From Calliopum simillimum (Eukaryota > Arthropoda > Insecta > Diptera > Lauxaniidae), in the NCBI GenBank assembly GCA_951812925.1, contig OX638370.1:36583948-36647947 (forward strand): a stretch of DNA of 64,000 nucleotides. Reading direction: 5' to 3'. Shown here piece after piece: positions 21,338 through 33,148 of the stretch. The notes beneath the pieces are model-generated. The model was not told the DNA's origin. It made no database searches and saw nothing but the letters and a program-made list of their open reading frames with translations. How positions within the stretch are numbered: the first letter of the stretch is position 1; each line of letters opens with the position of its first letter. The translations under genes were made by a program, and so were the position numbers.

Positions 21338-21638
21338 CTATAGAGAAGACATGATCATTGTAATTAATATGGAAAAGATAAAAATTGATGAAATGATCTT
21401 AAATACTGCCCAAATGTTGGATATGAAGAAACAAAAAATTTTAATAGAAAGCAGAATAAAAGTTCAAAAATAATCGAAAAGTCCTATGGAAAAAATCAAA
21501 AGTATCGAGAAATTTGTAAAGTAGCTATGAGTAACTCTAAGCCCAGCAAAAAAAAAGTTAAGATGATAGAATAATATGGGAAAATTTAAAACATCGGCGA
21601 ATATTGATATAAAAAAGAGTATCAAGTTTTTAAACTTC

Positions 21639-22293
21639 TGTTAAGGCGGGGGAATGCGTGAACTTTAACTCCCAAACTCTAGTTTGATTCCTAGACGAAC
21701 GGCAACACTACCCATCCACTCGATCTGTAACTACTCGTTACAGACGATGATCAAAACTTGAAATATGTATATAGAATGCTTTTTAGCACTGACGAGTCTT
21801 GCCGCCTCGCTCACTCGTATTCAATATTAATTGCTGACAATTGCTCAGCACATTTCTCAACTTGGAGTCTAAAGTTCAAGAAAATTCTTCACTCGTTGAA
21901 AATTAATTAGCAAGCAACTACAGCTCTTTATATTTATAAAATCTCTTTTTAATTTTAGAAAAATTGTGTATCAATAAAAGTCAAATTAACTTAAACCGAA
22001 GTATTCTGAGTTATCCTTTTTATGGAAAATTTTTAATTGTTCACGTAAAAGCAAAGACAATGTATCGCTTCCCTTCGAAGTATTATCGTCGAAGTTTCAT
22101 GTCAACAACACCGATTCCAGCTTATAAAATGCGACTTACAAAGTGACTCCAGGTCTCCCACAGCGGCTCTTTGTCTGAGGAACAGACTCACGGTCATCGC
22201 CAGAGGCTTTCCATCGCCATCTTGTATATGCCCAGCGGGCTAAGAGCGTCTCTAGAATCATCATAGCAGCGGCAGCGAAGCGGTGTTTTAACA
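21639..22293. mobile_element. Possible solo LTR
   Basis: 655 bp starting TGTTAAGGCGGG and ending GGTGTTTTAACA, so TG...CA with TGTTA/TAACA ends. It contains AATAAA at 21973-21978 and a locally GC-richer 3' part. The flanks do not show a clean duplication, and no retroviral coding is adjacent. The call rests on the termini alone. Confidence 0.4.
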
Positions 22294-22692
22294 AAAGCAT
22301 ACCCATGAAATCTTATGCATAGCGAAAGCTATAAATTTTAGTCCCCGACCAAACAACTTCTAAGTCAAAAAATTATTGAAACGGTATAAAAAACATTGAA
22401 AAACACAAAATTTTTCAAATACTATCGTATTATCGAATAACAACAAAAATTCTGGATGATATTGGAAAGCATCGCATTGTTAAATTAAAATTTTCGACTG
22501 TAAATCATCCAAATTGTCTATGGGTAAAGCTTTGTGTAATCGATTAAGATTTGGGTTGACATCTCCGATTTTTTTTGAAAATTGGTGAAAAGATTGCATT
22601 TAATGACTGTGGTAAAATGATTTTCCAAAATTTTAAAAAAATCTAAAATGGCTGTCATTAGAAGTTCGATGCAACTTTTAGATACTCACGTA

Positions 22693-24176
22693 CAGTAGAA
22701 CGCCGATTATCCGAACGCCGATTAACCGAATCGCCAATTATCCGAATCGGTCCTAAGAGTAATATAAAAAATTAAAACCAAGTAGGGGTAAAGTGGGAAA
22801 TGCCCTTATTAGGGCAAACTAGCAAAGTATAGCTGTCATGCGCTTCTGACATGTACTTGCAATGATCGTAAGCAAATCTTTATGGTATAGCGATGCGTGC
22901 ATACGTATTTTTGTGATCTCTGGAATCATGTAAAGTTTTTAAGTGATTTTGAAATTTCATTTTGAAATTTTTAAGCATCGATATTTTTACTGTTTCTGGA
23001 GATAAACCGATTGTAAGTACACAAAAATATTCTTTGTAGTCTTAATTTTGATAACGCAAAAGAATTCCGTGTAATTCATAGAGTGAAAGAATGAAGCTCA
23101 CATTTTTTGCAAAATTTGGTATCGGCGCAAAGTGGGAAATTTTGTATGGGGTAAAGTGGGAAATGATATTTCACGATTGCTAGTCCCCACTTGTCAACGT
23201 ATTATACTATTCCATGATCCAAATAAGTGTTGTACATTTATATTGTGAGTAAACACTTCGGAAAAGCTAAGCGAGTTGCAAAAAGCAGCTGAGAAACGTT
23301 TAGCAAAAAAACGGATGAAAGAGGGAAACGAACCACAAAAAATAGAGTACCAGGAGCAAAAAGAAGAAACAAAGAAGTTCTAGCTCAGATGAAGATCGTG
23401 ATTTTTGCACCATTTGCATGGAACTCATGCCCGAAGTCATGACCAGACACAATAACATCAAATGCAACCTAAAGGATTGTCAACGCCCATTTCACTTGAA
23501 ATGCGTTAAATGCGTTAATCTCACTACAAGCTTCTTTTGATGTTTCATCAGAGAACGACGAATAAGCTATTTTAAAAATTTTTTTAAGCACATTTTTTCA
23601 TATATTTTTTTTTTCCAGCAAAATCATTATTTCTTTTCATATTTACTCCTATGGGTGTGTTCCTTGAACCTTTTTTGACTTAAAATAAAGATATTAGAAC
23701 TTTTTTCCAACATTTGTATTAGTTTTTATGAGTTTTGAAAGCTTCCCATTTTACCCCAAGATTTTTAATTTTTACCATTTTGGGCATTTTCGATCAAAGC
23801 GTCGTACTCAACAGAAAACCCATATTTTCGGTTCGTTTATTCGGCGAAAATATAGCTTATTTAATTTTCTTTATTATAGGAAGTTGAAATATGAAAAAAT
23901 AAGAAGTTTTGTTCATTTTATGGAGCTTCGAAAAAAAATTTCCCACTTTAGCCCACTTTCCCCTACTGTATGCAAGTAATGGAATTTTTGTTTTGTCTCT
24001 TTTTCTCCCTCTCTCTCTCCCTCTAGTGCACTACTTACGTATTGTAGAACTGTGTTTGTGAAGCTTAATAAAGTTTATTCTATGTATGACAGTTCGTTTT
24101 TCTTTATTACCAGTCTATGTCCGACTATCCGAATCGACCTCCGTCCTAATTAATTCGGATAATCGGCGTTCTACTG
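22693..24176. mobile_element. pogo/Tigger-like element, outer
   Basis: Inverted ends CAGTAGAACGCCGATTATCC and GGATAATCGGCGTTCTACTG, flanked by TA, as in the pogo/IS630 group. Only the ends and a little internal sequence remain; a second element fills the interior. Confidence 0.88.
22785..23963 (+). mobile_element. Second pogo-like element nested inside the first
   Basis: Ends GGGGTAAAGTGGGAAATG and CCCACTTTCCCC, flanked by TA (22783-22784, 23964-23965). At 23282-23540 it keeps the C-terminal end of a transposase: a Lys/Glu-rich stretch (AAEKRLAKKRMKEG), a frame break, then SSSSDEDRDFCTICMELMPE and CQRPFHLKC, a Cys/His zinc-finger tail like those of insect pogo transposases, ending at TGA. 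The DDE domain is deleted. Confidence 0.82.
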
Positions 24177-24693
24177 TATTTGAAAATTGGTAGCTCTTCG
24201 GTTTTATATCCGATTTTGATTAATTTTTCAGGGTTAGTGTAAAAAATATGAGATTTTGAAAACAAACTACACTGAAAAAATTTTTTTTTTTACCACATTC
24301 GTATGTGAAATACTAACTTTTGACCAATTTTCAAAAAAAATCGAAGATATCAACCCAAATCTTAATCGATTACGCAAAGATTGACCCCTATGGAAAGTAA
24401 AGAATATTAAAAAAAAAAAAACAAGAAAATAAATGATATAGAATTCAAAAAACATCAAAAATTCTACAAAGCTTAAAGATTGACACAAAATATGGATAAG
24501 TCGAAAATCACGATCAATTCGAGACATCGAAAAAACATGAAAATATCCAAAAACTTTGAAAAAGTATGGTAATTTGGAGCAATTTTATTAGCTTAAAATT
24601 AGTTCAAAGAAACTATTATAGAGGAAAGAAAAGTCCGTTATTGATAACTTGGATAAAAGAGAGGATCAAATGAATCTTAAAATGTAACCATGT

Positions 24694-26080
24694 CACGGTG
24701 CTTGTGGGAGAATTTAAATCAAATTTTGATGTACCTCGGATTTTTTTGTAAATTCTTATTATAGATGTCAATAGAAGTTATTCTATGTAAAAAATAAAAT
24801 TATAGAGGTGGCGCTTTTTTAAAGATAATCCCTTTTCCAATTGGGGTATTTTCCCATACAAAAAAAATAAATTTTTTTTTTAACTACATTAAACAAAAAT
24901 TAAAATAATCACATTCGATGTGTTTTGCGATGCTTCACGCGAATCCGACCTCAGAATTGCTCTATCGTGTATAGTTTTTGAGATATTCTAATCTAAAAGC
25001 CGAAAAAAGTCGTTTTTTGCCATGTTTTGAAGCTATATAACTATGTAACATATCATTTATTCGTTAAATGTGGCTAAAATACATGAAAGTCATGATCTTT
25101 TCCTTTAAAATCTAATTTAAATTATGTTTATATCTTCATGCTTCTAAGAGATATCGTAGACCGAAATATTGGCTAAACGGGTTTTTTGCACTTTTGTGTC
25201 TTTTTAGGTTAGGATATCTTTGACGAAAAAAAAGACATCAACATAATTTAAATTAGGTTTTAAAGGCAAAGATTAGGACTTTAAAGTTGTTTACCAGATT
25301 TGACGAAACTAAAATTTCTTTCACATTTTAAGCATGTTTAACGAACCGACCATTTTAAAATAAAGCCGTATGCCATACACGTAACAACAACACTCGGGGT
25401 GTCAAACGGCTGAATTTACAAGTAGTCGGTTCGTTGAACATGTTTAAAATGTGAAAGAAATTTTAATTTCGTTAAATCTGATAAACAACTTTAAAGTCCT
25501 AATCTTTGCCTTTAAAACCTAATTTAAATTATGTTGATATCTTTTTTTTCCTGAAAGATATCCTAACCTAAAAAGACACAAAAGTGCAAAAAACCCGTTT
25601 AGCCAAAATTTCGGTCTACGATATCTCTTAGAAGCATGAAGATATAAACATAATTTAAATTAGATTTTAAAGGAAAAAATCATGACTTTCAAGTATTTTA
25701 ACCACATTTAACGAATAAATGATATGTTACATAGTTGTATAGCTTCAAAACATGGCAAAAAACGACTTTTTTCGGCTTTTAGATTAGAATATCTCAAAAA
25801 CTATACACGATAGAGCGATTCTGAGGTCGGATTCGCGTGAAGCATCGCAAAACACATCAAATGAGATTATTTTGATTTTTGTTTAATGTAGTTAAAAAAA
25901 AAATTTATTTTTTTGTATGGGAAAATGCCCCAATTGGAAAAGGGATTATCTTTAAAAAAGCGCCACCTCTATAATTTTATTTTTTGCATAGAATAACTTC
26001 TATTGACATCTATGATAATAATTTACAAAAAAATCCGAGGTACATCAAAATTTGATTTAAATTCTCCCATAAGCACCGTG
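24694..26080. mobile_element. 1387 bp foldback element, CACGGTG ends (copy 1)
   Basis: Two arms of roughly 650 bp are near-complete reverse complements around a short centre at about 25370. The element begins CACGGTGCTTGTGGGAG and ends CTCCCATAAGCACCGTG, flanked by ATGT on both sides. Copy 2, shorter, is at 59727-60691. CAC ends with a 4 bp duplication recall Chapaev/CMC elements; no transposase is present to test this. Confidence 0.88.
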
Positions 26081-26377
26081 ATGTAGCTAATAGGGATCGC
26101 CAATCGATGGGATAATACCTTATATGGAAGTTCCACACAATAAACTACAAAAGTCAAAAGTTGCGGCACGAAAAGTCGTAAGAAATTAACCCTCTAGTGG
26201 CTCAGGTAAGCTTCGCAGCTATTCAAAATCTATTTTCGAACAAAAACGGTTATTTCATATTATGTTCGATGCATTAAACCAGTCCAAGAAAAAAAGCATG
26301 GCATATACATATAATAGTTGTTGGTCAGCCTTAAATTATGAGCAATTTTAGTAAACATTTTTTATTAAAACATGTAC

Positions 26378-26501
26378 CTTACAATTGGCACTGGAAATGC
26401 TTGTCCCGGACATTGCATTGCATACTCAGTGCCCATCGGAATACGCATAGTTCGTACTTTTTCTAGCAAATTCATTTGAGGTGGTACACTGCCAACTGGT
26501 T
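26378..26501 (-). CDS. Dscam1: Dscam1 exon 6.14 variant
   Basis: 124 bp. It starts EPVGSVPPQMNLLEKVRTMR and ends YAMQCPGQAFPVPIVR. The donor is GTACAT. The selector lies at 26589-26606 (AAAAACTGCCGAATGAG). It belongs to the CPGQ subgroup. A 5 kb transposon block separates it from 6.15. Confidence 0.95.
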
Positions 26502-26669
26502 CTATAATTTGAGGTTTCAATAACATTAAAAGGAGCTAGAGATATACAAACACTTAACTAAAACTTTTTAGATAGGTAATATATTGCTAAAAACTGCCGA
26601 ATGAGAGTGAGTCAAAGATCAACTACTTATTTAACAGTAAAAGATAAATGTTTAAGTGCAAATATGTAC

Positions 26670-26793
26670 CTCACTATTGGTACTGGAAATGCTTGACCTG
26701 GACAAAGCATAGCATACTCTGTACCCAAAGGTACTTCCATATTACGAAATTTTTCAAGTAAATTCATTTTTGGCGGAACACTACCCACAGGTT
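26670..26793 (-). CDS. Dscam1: Dscam1 exon 6.13 variant
   Basis: 124 bp. It starts EPVGSVPPKMNLLEKFRNME and ends YAMLCPGQAFPVPIVR. The donor is GTACAT. The selector lies at 26845-26866 (CTACTGAATGTTGCTGATAG). It belongs to the CPGQ subgroup. Confidence 0.95.
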
Positions 26794-26917
26794 CTGTAAA
26801 TTTATGATAGTTATATGACGTAAATTTATATAATTTAAGTATTTCTGCTACTGAATGTTGCTGATAGTTTGGGGGAACTCAGTTGAAATAAAAAGTATGC
26901 TATATATATTTAGGTAC

Positions 26918-27041
26918 CTCACTATCGGCACCGGAAATGCTTGACCTGGACATTGCATGGCAAATTCTGTTCTTGAAGCTATTTCCATGCTACGAATTTT
27001 TTCAAGAAAATTTATTTTCGGCGGTACACTACCCACAGGTT
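26918..27041 (-). CDS. Dscam1: Dscam1 exon 6.12 variant
   Basis: 124 bp. It starts EPVGSVPPKINFLEKIRSME and ends FAMQCPGQAFPVPIVR. The donor is GTACCT. The selector lies at 27135-27154 (GAAAACTGCCAAATGTTGAG). The CPGQ motif marks a subgroup with 6.13 to 6.15. Confidence 0.95.
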
Positions 27042-27171
27042 CTGAAAAGTTTAGGTTAATCAAAAAGGTACTAAGACTTAGCTTTCATATAAAATCTGAC
27101 ATATAAAGTTGTTTTTTTTTAATAATTTTTTCAAGAAAACTGCCAAATGTTGAGACTCAAAAGCAACCTAC

Positions 27172-27295
27172 CTATAGGCTGGTATTGGATATGATTGCGC
27201 TGGACATTTGAGGCTGAAACTTTGTCCTGTATGTGCACGTGCATTCGAAAGTTCATCGTCTATGCTAACTTTGGGTGGTACGCTACCAATGGGCT
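27172..27295 (-). CDS. Dscam1: Dscam1 exon 6.11 variant
   Basis: 124 bp. It starts EPIGSVPPKVSIDDELSNAR and ends FSLKCPAQSYPIPAYR. The donor is GTAGGT. The selector lies at 27370-27388 (GCTCTAAATGTTGGGATC). Confidence 0.95.
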
Positions 27296-27501
27296 CTGCG
27301 TGGTAAAGTATATAATACAGCATTTTTCTACTGGTTTAAATTTATTGAAGGCTTAAGAAATTATAGAATGCTCTAAATGTTGGGATCTTGTTGGAGGTTT
27401 TTTTGGGGACAGCAACATTTTTAAAAATTCACTTATAAGAAATTGGATTTCTCTCGTTAATGACAATAATTGATACTCAATAGCAAATACGAGTATTTTA
27501 C

Positions 27502-27625
27502 CTATGCGATGGTACTGGATAAGACTGCGCTGGACAAAGCAAAGCAAAACTGGTATCTTGAAGTATTTCACGAGTTTGTAATTTATCTTGTATATTGATT
27601 TTGGGCTTAACGCTGCCAACAGGCT
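27502..27625 (-). CDS. Dscam1: Dscam1 exon 6.10 variant
   Basis: 124 bp. It starts EPVGSVKPKINIQDKLQTRE and ends FALLCPAQSYPVPSHR. The donor is GTAAAA. The selector lies at 27686-27706 (AAAACTGCCAAAATGTTGG). A triple-nested transposon block lies just beyond the selector. Confidence 0.95.
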
Positions 27626-27858
27626 CTAAAGTTCATACATAGATATAAAAAAATAGTTTTATATTTTCATTTTAAACTTCCAGGCAAAACTGCCAAAATG
27701 TTGGATATTGTATGCTATCCTTCACATGCTTAATAATTTTGATTATGTTCACTATTTTAGCTGGCAGACAAACGCGCACAGCAATAAAAAAAAAAAATTG
27801 CACCAAAATTGTATAAAATTTTTTGAAAAAACCTAAAAACGTTCATATAACGTATAGA

Positions 27859-29823
27859 GGGTAGAACGGGGTTAAATCGCCACGGGGTTAAACAACCAAT
27901 TGCCTCTAATTTTTTTTAATAAAGTCGAATCGAACGACCGTTGGTACAGTAGATAGTGATCGATACAACGCAACTTTGGCAAAAGGTTCCACTACCGCAC
28001 GTGTGTTATAACCTGAGTTCTGACGAAAGAAAGATTTGACGCGTCCTCGCCGCAATATTTTCAGTCGACAAAAGTTCAAAATTCCACAAATCAGTGAAGT
28101 GCAGAAAAAAAGGTAAGTGTTTTCTAAGAGCAGAATTACATGCTGAATCCAAATATGTAATTGGTTTTACTAAATTTTAATTTGTTAAAAAGTTATTCGC
28201 TTTAAAATAAATAAAAGCACGTGGCACATCCGCGCGATTTAAGGCAAAAAACTTTTTTCTATAGGATTTTGATGGGAGGTATCTCATTTTCTTCAGAAAC
28301 TTACGCTGATGTCAAATTTAAAAGAATTTTTGAAATCTCAACGACAGTTTTTTTTTTAAGCCGGGTAAAGTGATTTTTCAGTACAATATTTTTGACCATA
28401 TTTTTTTAAAGACCAAAATTTTAAAAACAGAAGCCTAAGAAAAAAATGTAAGCCGCAAACTTTATTCTACAGATTTTTCCCTATCATTTGATATTAAGAA
28501 CATAAAAATGTAACTGCCGTAGAAAAAGTTATAACCTTTCGAAAATGAGAGTGTCTTTTTGGTAGTTTGCACACTTAAATCTATATATGCCAGGTAGGAA
28601 AAAAATTAAATAGAACTGTTGTGAACTAAAAAAAAGGTGTCAAATTACTCCTGAGCACTTAATAAATAAGACAAAAAAGTTTTGAAAAAAAATTTATCGA
28701 CTGTTTGAAAAAGGTCGAAAAACGGTACGGTAACTATACGTCATAAAGCAGTTCTGGGACCAGATTCAAATTCACCACTAATAAAAACATCGAAAATGAC
28801 TATTTTTGTTTTGTTTTGTTGTGCTTTTTAACAAATACACCGCTTTTCGACCTTTTTCAAGCAGTAGTCGATGAACTTTTTTTCAAAACTTTTTTGTATT
28901 ATTTAGTAAGTGCTCAGGAGTAATTTGACACCTTTTTTTTAGTTCACAACAGTTCGATTTAAATTTTTCCTACCTGGCATATATAGATTTTAGTGTGCAA
29001 ACTACCAAAAAAACACTCTCATTTTCAAAAGGTTATAACTTTTTCTACGGCAGTTACATTTTTATGTCCTTAATATCAAATGATAGGGAAAAATCTGTAA
29101 AATAAAGTTTGCGGTTTACATTTTTTTCTTAGGCTTCTGTTTTTAAAATTTTGGTCTTTAAAAAAATATGGTCAAAAATTTTGTACTGAAAAATCACTTT
29201 ATCCGACTTAAAAAAAAAACTGTCGTTGGGATTTTAAAAATTCTTTCAAATTTGACATCAGCGTAAGTTCTTGAAGAAAATGAGATACCTCTCATCAAAA
29301 TCCTATAGAAAACGCATTTCGCGCGGACGTGCGTGGGGTTAAATAACCAGAAGGAGAAAAAGGCATTGGCCTCCACGGAAAGATCGAAAAAAAAAGATTC
29401 TAAAGCAATATTCCGAGCAAAAACCAAGACACGGCAGCCAAAAACAATACTCGTCGCTCCAAAAGAGGTCGTCCTAGAAAAGTAGTACACGTTGAGGAAA
29501 GTGACGCCAGCGATTAATGAAGGTCAAGAGAAATTTTTTCAAGTTAATTTTGTTCTTGTGTAACGTTTTGTAAAATTCTGATAAAATAAAAACCTTTAAA
29601 ATAACAATGTTGGTCACCAGGTGGGGTAAAACAACCATTTCTCACTTTTTGTTCAAATGCAAATACCGGATAAACAATGCAAGTTTGATAAAAAATTTTC
29701 GGATGAATTTTGTAACAAAGGGTTCAACGAACCAGGAACATTTTGAATTTTTAAATTAATATTATAAACAAAGTTTTTACAGGGTGCCAAACACAAAAGT
29801 GGTTGTTTAACCCCGTTCTACCA
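27859..29823 (+). mobile_element. pogo-like element with AT-hook C-terminus, interrupted
   Basis: Ends GGTAGAACGGGGTTAAA and TTTAACCCCGTTCTACC. It keeps what looks like a 5' untranslated part (27950-28130) and, at about 29440-29517, a C-terminal coding end SKRGRPRKVVHVEESDASD then stop, whose RGRP is an AT-hook core common in such transposases. AATAAA follows near 29585. The middle of the gene is missing and is replaced by a foldback element. Confidence 0.7.
28225..29332. mobile_element. 1.1 kb foldback element inside the pogo-like element
   Basis: Arms of about 500 bp are reverse complements: CACATCCGCGCGA at the left, TCGCGCGGACGTGCG at the right, with long matching blocks such as CTATAGGATTTTGATG and its complement. 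A possible TGG duplication flanks it. No coding. Confidence 0.8.
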
Positions 29824-30130
29824 TACAGCACAATATGATTTTTTTTTTTCATATGAACTTCTATATAAATTTTATACAAAAAAAGTATAAAAGATTTTTA
29901 TATAGTGATACTATAAAATTTAAACCAAAATAGTTTAAATTGTGTTAATACTTTATATGTATACATTTTATACGAACAAGTATAAATGGTTTGTATACCA
30001 AGTTGTAGAATAGATTTTATACCAAATTTGGTATGGATTTGTATTCATTACAATTTGGTTTGAATCTTACACCCAAATTATTTGCTGTGCGTGAAGCTTG
30101 ATTTCTTTATGTATTAGAGAATATTTTTAC

Positions 30131-30254
30131 CTAAAAGCTGGCATCGGATACGATTGCGCAAGGCAGAGCAATGCAAAATTTTCCCCCACTGCGATATCTA
30201 TAAATTGATGTTTATCTTGAAGATTAACTTTTGGCCTAACGCTGCCAAGTGGTT
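30131..30254 (-). CDS. Dscam1: Dscam1 exon 6.9 variant
   Basis: 124 bp. It starts EPLGSVRPKVNLQDKHQFID and ends FALLCLAQSYPMPAFR. Leu replaces the Pro that follows the Ig Cys in almost every other variant. The donor is GTAAAA. The selector lies at 30312-30332 (GCCACAATGTTGGGATAGC). Confidence 0.94.
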
Positions 30255-30572
30255 CTAAAAAAGATAATAGAGAAGTTTTTGACTCAATATAAAGACGAAA
30301 AAACAAATATATTGCCACAATGTTGGGATAGCTTTTTGAAATTTGAAATATTGAACAGGCACAAAAATATAAGATTTCTCGGATGAACTAAGGACACTTA
30401 AACAACTTCAGCCAAGTGCCGAAACATGAATAACTTAACACTTTGTCAGTAGTGACAGCTATGACGGAAAAGTGAGGCGTCAAAATTATGGAAGTGAATT
30501 ATGATATTGCCAGATTTCTGCAGAGTGTTCGTGAAGTGTTGCATTTTTGTAAATAAGTTATAAATCCTTTAC

Positions 30573-30696
30573 CTGAATATAGGCTTTGGATAAGCTTGCG
30601 CAGGGCAAAGTATGCTGAAACTCTCAGTGTAACGAGCTTTGACTTGTTTTAATTCGTCGCCAACGTTTATTTTTGGACTAACGCTGCCCACAGGTT
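30573..30696 (-). CDS. Dscam1: Dscam1 exon 6.8 variant
   Basis: 124 bp. It starts EPVGSVSPKINVGDELKQVK and ends FSILCPAQAYPKPIFR. The donor is GTAAAG. The selector lies at 30763-30780 (GGAAAACTGCCTGATGAG). It forms a close pair with 6.7. Confidence 0.95.
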
Positions 30697-30819
30697 CTGA
30701 GGAAGAGCGTTTCATACAGATTTATGCTGAAGTTTATATTGATAAAAATAAAAAATTTTATTGGAAAACTGCCTGATGAGCCACACAAAAAACTACACAT
30801 ATACGTATACAAACAATAC

Positions 30820-30943
30820 CTAAAAATTGGCGTTGGATATGATTGTGCTGGACATAAAACGCTTAAGCTAAGTCCACTTTTAGCCTTGATGTGCTTATAA
30901 TCATCGCCTGCATTGATTTTGGGACTAACGCTACCAACAGGTT
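30820..30943 (-). CDS. Dscam1: Dscam1 exon 6.7 variant
   Basis: 124 bp. It starts EPVGSVSPKINAGDDYKHIK and ends LSVLCPAQSYPTPIFR. The donor is GTATTG. The selector lies at 30993-31010 (GAAAACTGCGCTAAATGT). Confidence 0.95.
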
Positions 30944-31068
30944 CTGCAAAAGTTCAAAGGAATTAATATTTCGCTTTATTAATGAATATATCGAAAACTG
31001 CGCTAAATGTGTTTTGAGTAGCCTACATCATGTTATTTTTATTTATATTGTCCTGATCAGGGTTTTAC

Positions 31069-31192
31069 CTAAATATCGGCACTGGAAATGCTTGTGCTGG
31101 ACATAGCAACGTTATGCTATGTTCACGTTGTACACGAATTGTACGCGAATCATCACCCGAAGTCAGTTTGGGTGCAACGCTGCCAACGGGTT
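31069..31192 (-). CDS. Dscam1: Dscam1 exon 6.6 variant
   Basis: 124 bp. It starts EPVGSVAPKLTSGDDSRTI and ends ITLLCPAQAFPVPIFR. The donor is GTAAAA. The selector lies at 31254-31273 (TTGCTGAATGTTGGGATTGG), one of the best matches. Confidence 0.96.
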
Positions 31193-31319
31193 CTTGAAAA
31201 ATGTAAAATTAAAGCCGCTCAACTAAAAGTTCTATATATCTTCTATGCAAGCCTTGCTGAATGTTGGGATTGGATATATATTTTCTTACTTAAGATATGC
31301 ATAGATCATCAAACTCTAC

Positions 31320-31446
31320 CTAAAGAATGGCACTGGATATGCCTGTGCTGGACACATAAGTGTTGCGCTATGATTACTGCGTACACGTGGAATTTTTATA
31401 GAATCATCGCCAGCAGTGAGCTTTGGCCCAACGCTTCCAAGTGGTT
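31320..31446 (-). CDS. Dscam1: Dscam1 exon 6.5 variant
   Basis: 127 bp. It starts EPLGSVGPKLTAGDDSIKIP and ends ATLMCPAQAYPVPFFR. The donor is GTAGAG. The selector lies at 31495-31516 (GAAAACTGCCTATAGTTAGG). The extra codon is shared in position with 6.4. Confidence 0.95.
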
Positions 31447-31639
31447 CTTGAAATGAAATACATATTAAATAAGTTATATTGGATTTATTATAATGAAAAC
31501 TGCCTATAGTTAGGTAGTTTAAATTTGTGATTAATTGTTTATATATTATTTGGGAGGATCTTTTATCTCTGATATAACAATGTTTTGGAAACTTTTCGGG
31601 AAAATAAAGTTATCCACAAAACATAATATAAATTTTATA

Positions 31640-32106
31640 TTATAAAAAAATAAGATTTTGTTTATTCCTTCCTTATTGACTTGAAAGCTAACTGACCGAT
31701 TTTAATGATGTTTTCACTGTGTACTAGTATCGAAAATTTGCTAGTTTATAGGTTAGATATCACGCAATATCACGCCCTCAAAAAGACTAATTTATTTTAA
31801 TTCTGAAGTTATTCAACGCAGATAAATGAAATTTAGTACATGTGTTAAAAACACTGGAACAAATAATGTTCAATTAAAAAATCGGTAGGAACACGCCCCC
31901 AAAAAAATAAATTCAACATATTATCTCTGGAACTACTTATTTATTGTACATGAGTTAAATTTAATAGATGCGTGAAAAACATCAGATTAAATAATGTTCA
32001 ATCAAAAATTGGGGGGTACCACGCCCCCCAAAAAAAATACATTTCGCATACCTCTGGAACTATTTAACATACAAAGAAGATTGGATTTGGTACATATGTA
32101 AAATGC
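31640..32106. repeat. Tandem units of about 125 bp with CACGCCC boxes
   Basis: Three diverged units share AATAATGTTCAAT, CACGCCC and CTCTGGAACTA. The last continues beyond the hAT-like foldback at 33157-33200 (AATATTATTTGG, GATGCCACGCCC), so the foldback inserted into this array. Confidence 0.7.
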
Positions 32107-32114
32107 ATCAGGAC

Positions 32115-33148
32115 TAGAGCTGTCGGATCACGTGAATTCGTACTACACGTGATCACGTGAATTCACGAACAGGGGTACGAAATCACGTACCCCCAAATCA
32201 CGTGAATTTAAGGTCCGCACAGGTACGTGAATTTGGTAAAGTTCGAACCTTTGATACGAACTTCGTACTATTCGTACCTCGTACTTTTCGTACCTGGTAC
32301 TTCGTACTTTTCGTACCTCGTACTTCGTACTTTTCTTACCCCATTTGAGATAGTACGGATATGCCACGCCCACTATTTAACGATTAATAGAAAAAAAATT
32401 TAACACGTTATATCTCGAAAACTATGGACGCAATTTCCATGAACTTTAATAGGTAGGTGCACCACATAATTAGCATCCGCTGCCCAAAAAGTGGGCGCGA
32501 TTGGACAATGCCACGCCTACTTTTTAACGATTCAAAGAATCGGTACTTTAAAACGCTATATCTCCCAAAATATACAAGCTATTTCGATGAAATTTGGTAG
32601 AGAGGTGCTCCACATACTTGTCATCCGCTGACCAAAAAGTGGGCGTGATCGGACAATGTCACGCCTACTTTTTAACGATTCAGAGAATGGGTTTTTTAAA
32701 ACGCTATATCTCCCAAAATATACAAGCTATTTCGATAAAATTTGGTAGATAGGTGCTCCACATAATTATCATCCGCTGACCAAAAAGTGGGCGTGGCATT
32801 GCCCGATCACGCCCACTTTTTGGTCAGTGGATGCTAATTATGTGGTGCACCCACCTATTAAATTTCATGGAAATAGCGTCCATAGTTTTCGAGATATAAC
32901 GTGTTAAATTTTTTTTCGATTAATCGTTAAATAGTGGGCGTGGCATATCCGTACTATCTCAAATGGGGTACGAAAAGTACGAAGTACGAGGTACGAAAAG
33001 TACGAGGTACGAATAGTACGAAGTTCGTATCAAAGGTTCGAACTTTACCAAATTCACGTACCTGTGCGAACCTCAAATTCACGTGATTTGGAGGTGCGTG
33101 ATTTCGTACCTTTAAAGTACGAAGTTCGTACAGAAACAGACAGCTCTA
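32115..33148. mobile_element. 1034 bp hAT-like foldback element
   Basis: Ends TAGAGCTGTC and GACAGCTCTA, flanked by 8 bp duplications that match at 7 of 8 (ATCAGGAC, ATAAGGAC). Subterminal ATCACGTGAATTC repeats and GTACTTCGTAC repeats (32230-32340, mirrored at 32970-33130) flank arms carrying three CCACGCCCACTTTTTAACGA units. The near-palindrome would form a very long hairpin. Confidence 0.88.

Larger units (their letters stand above)
27775..30091. mobile_element. Outer inverted-repeat element of a triple nest
   Basis: CGCACAGCAATAA at 27775 mirrors TTATTTGCTGTGCG at the right end. The right part (29830-30090) is AT-rich with ATTTTATAC-type repeats. Weakly supported by short termini; its interior is the pogo-like element. 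Confidence 0.5.
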
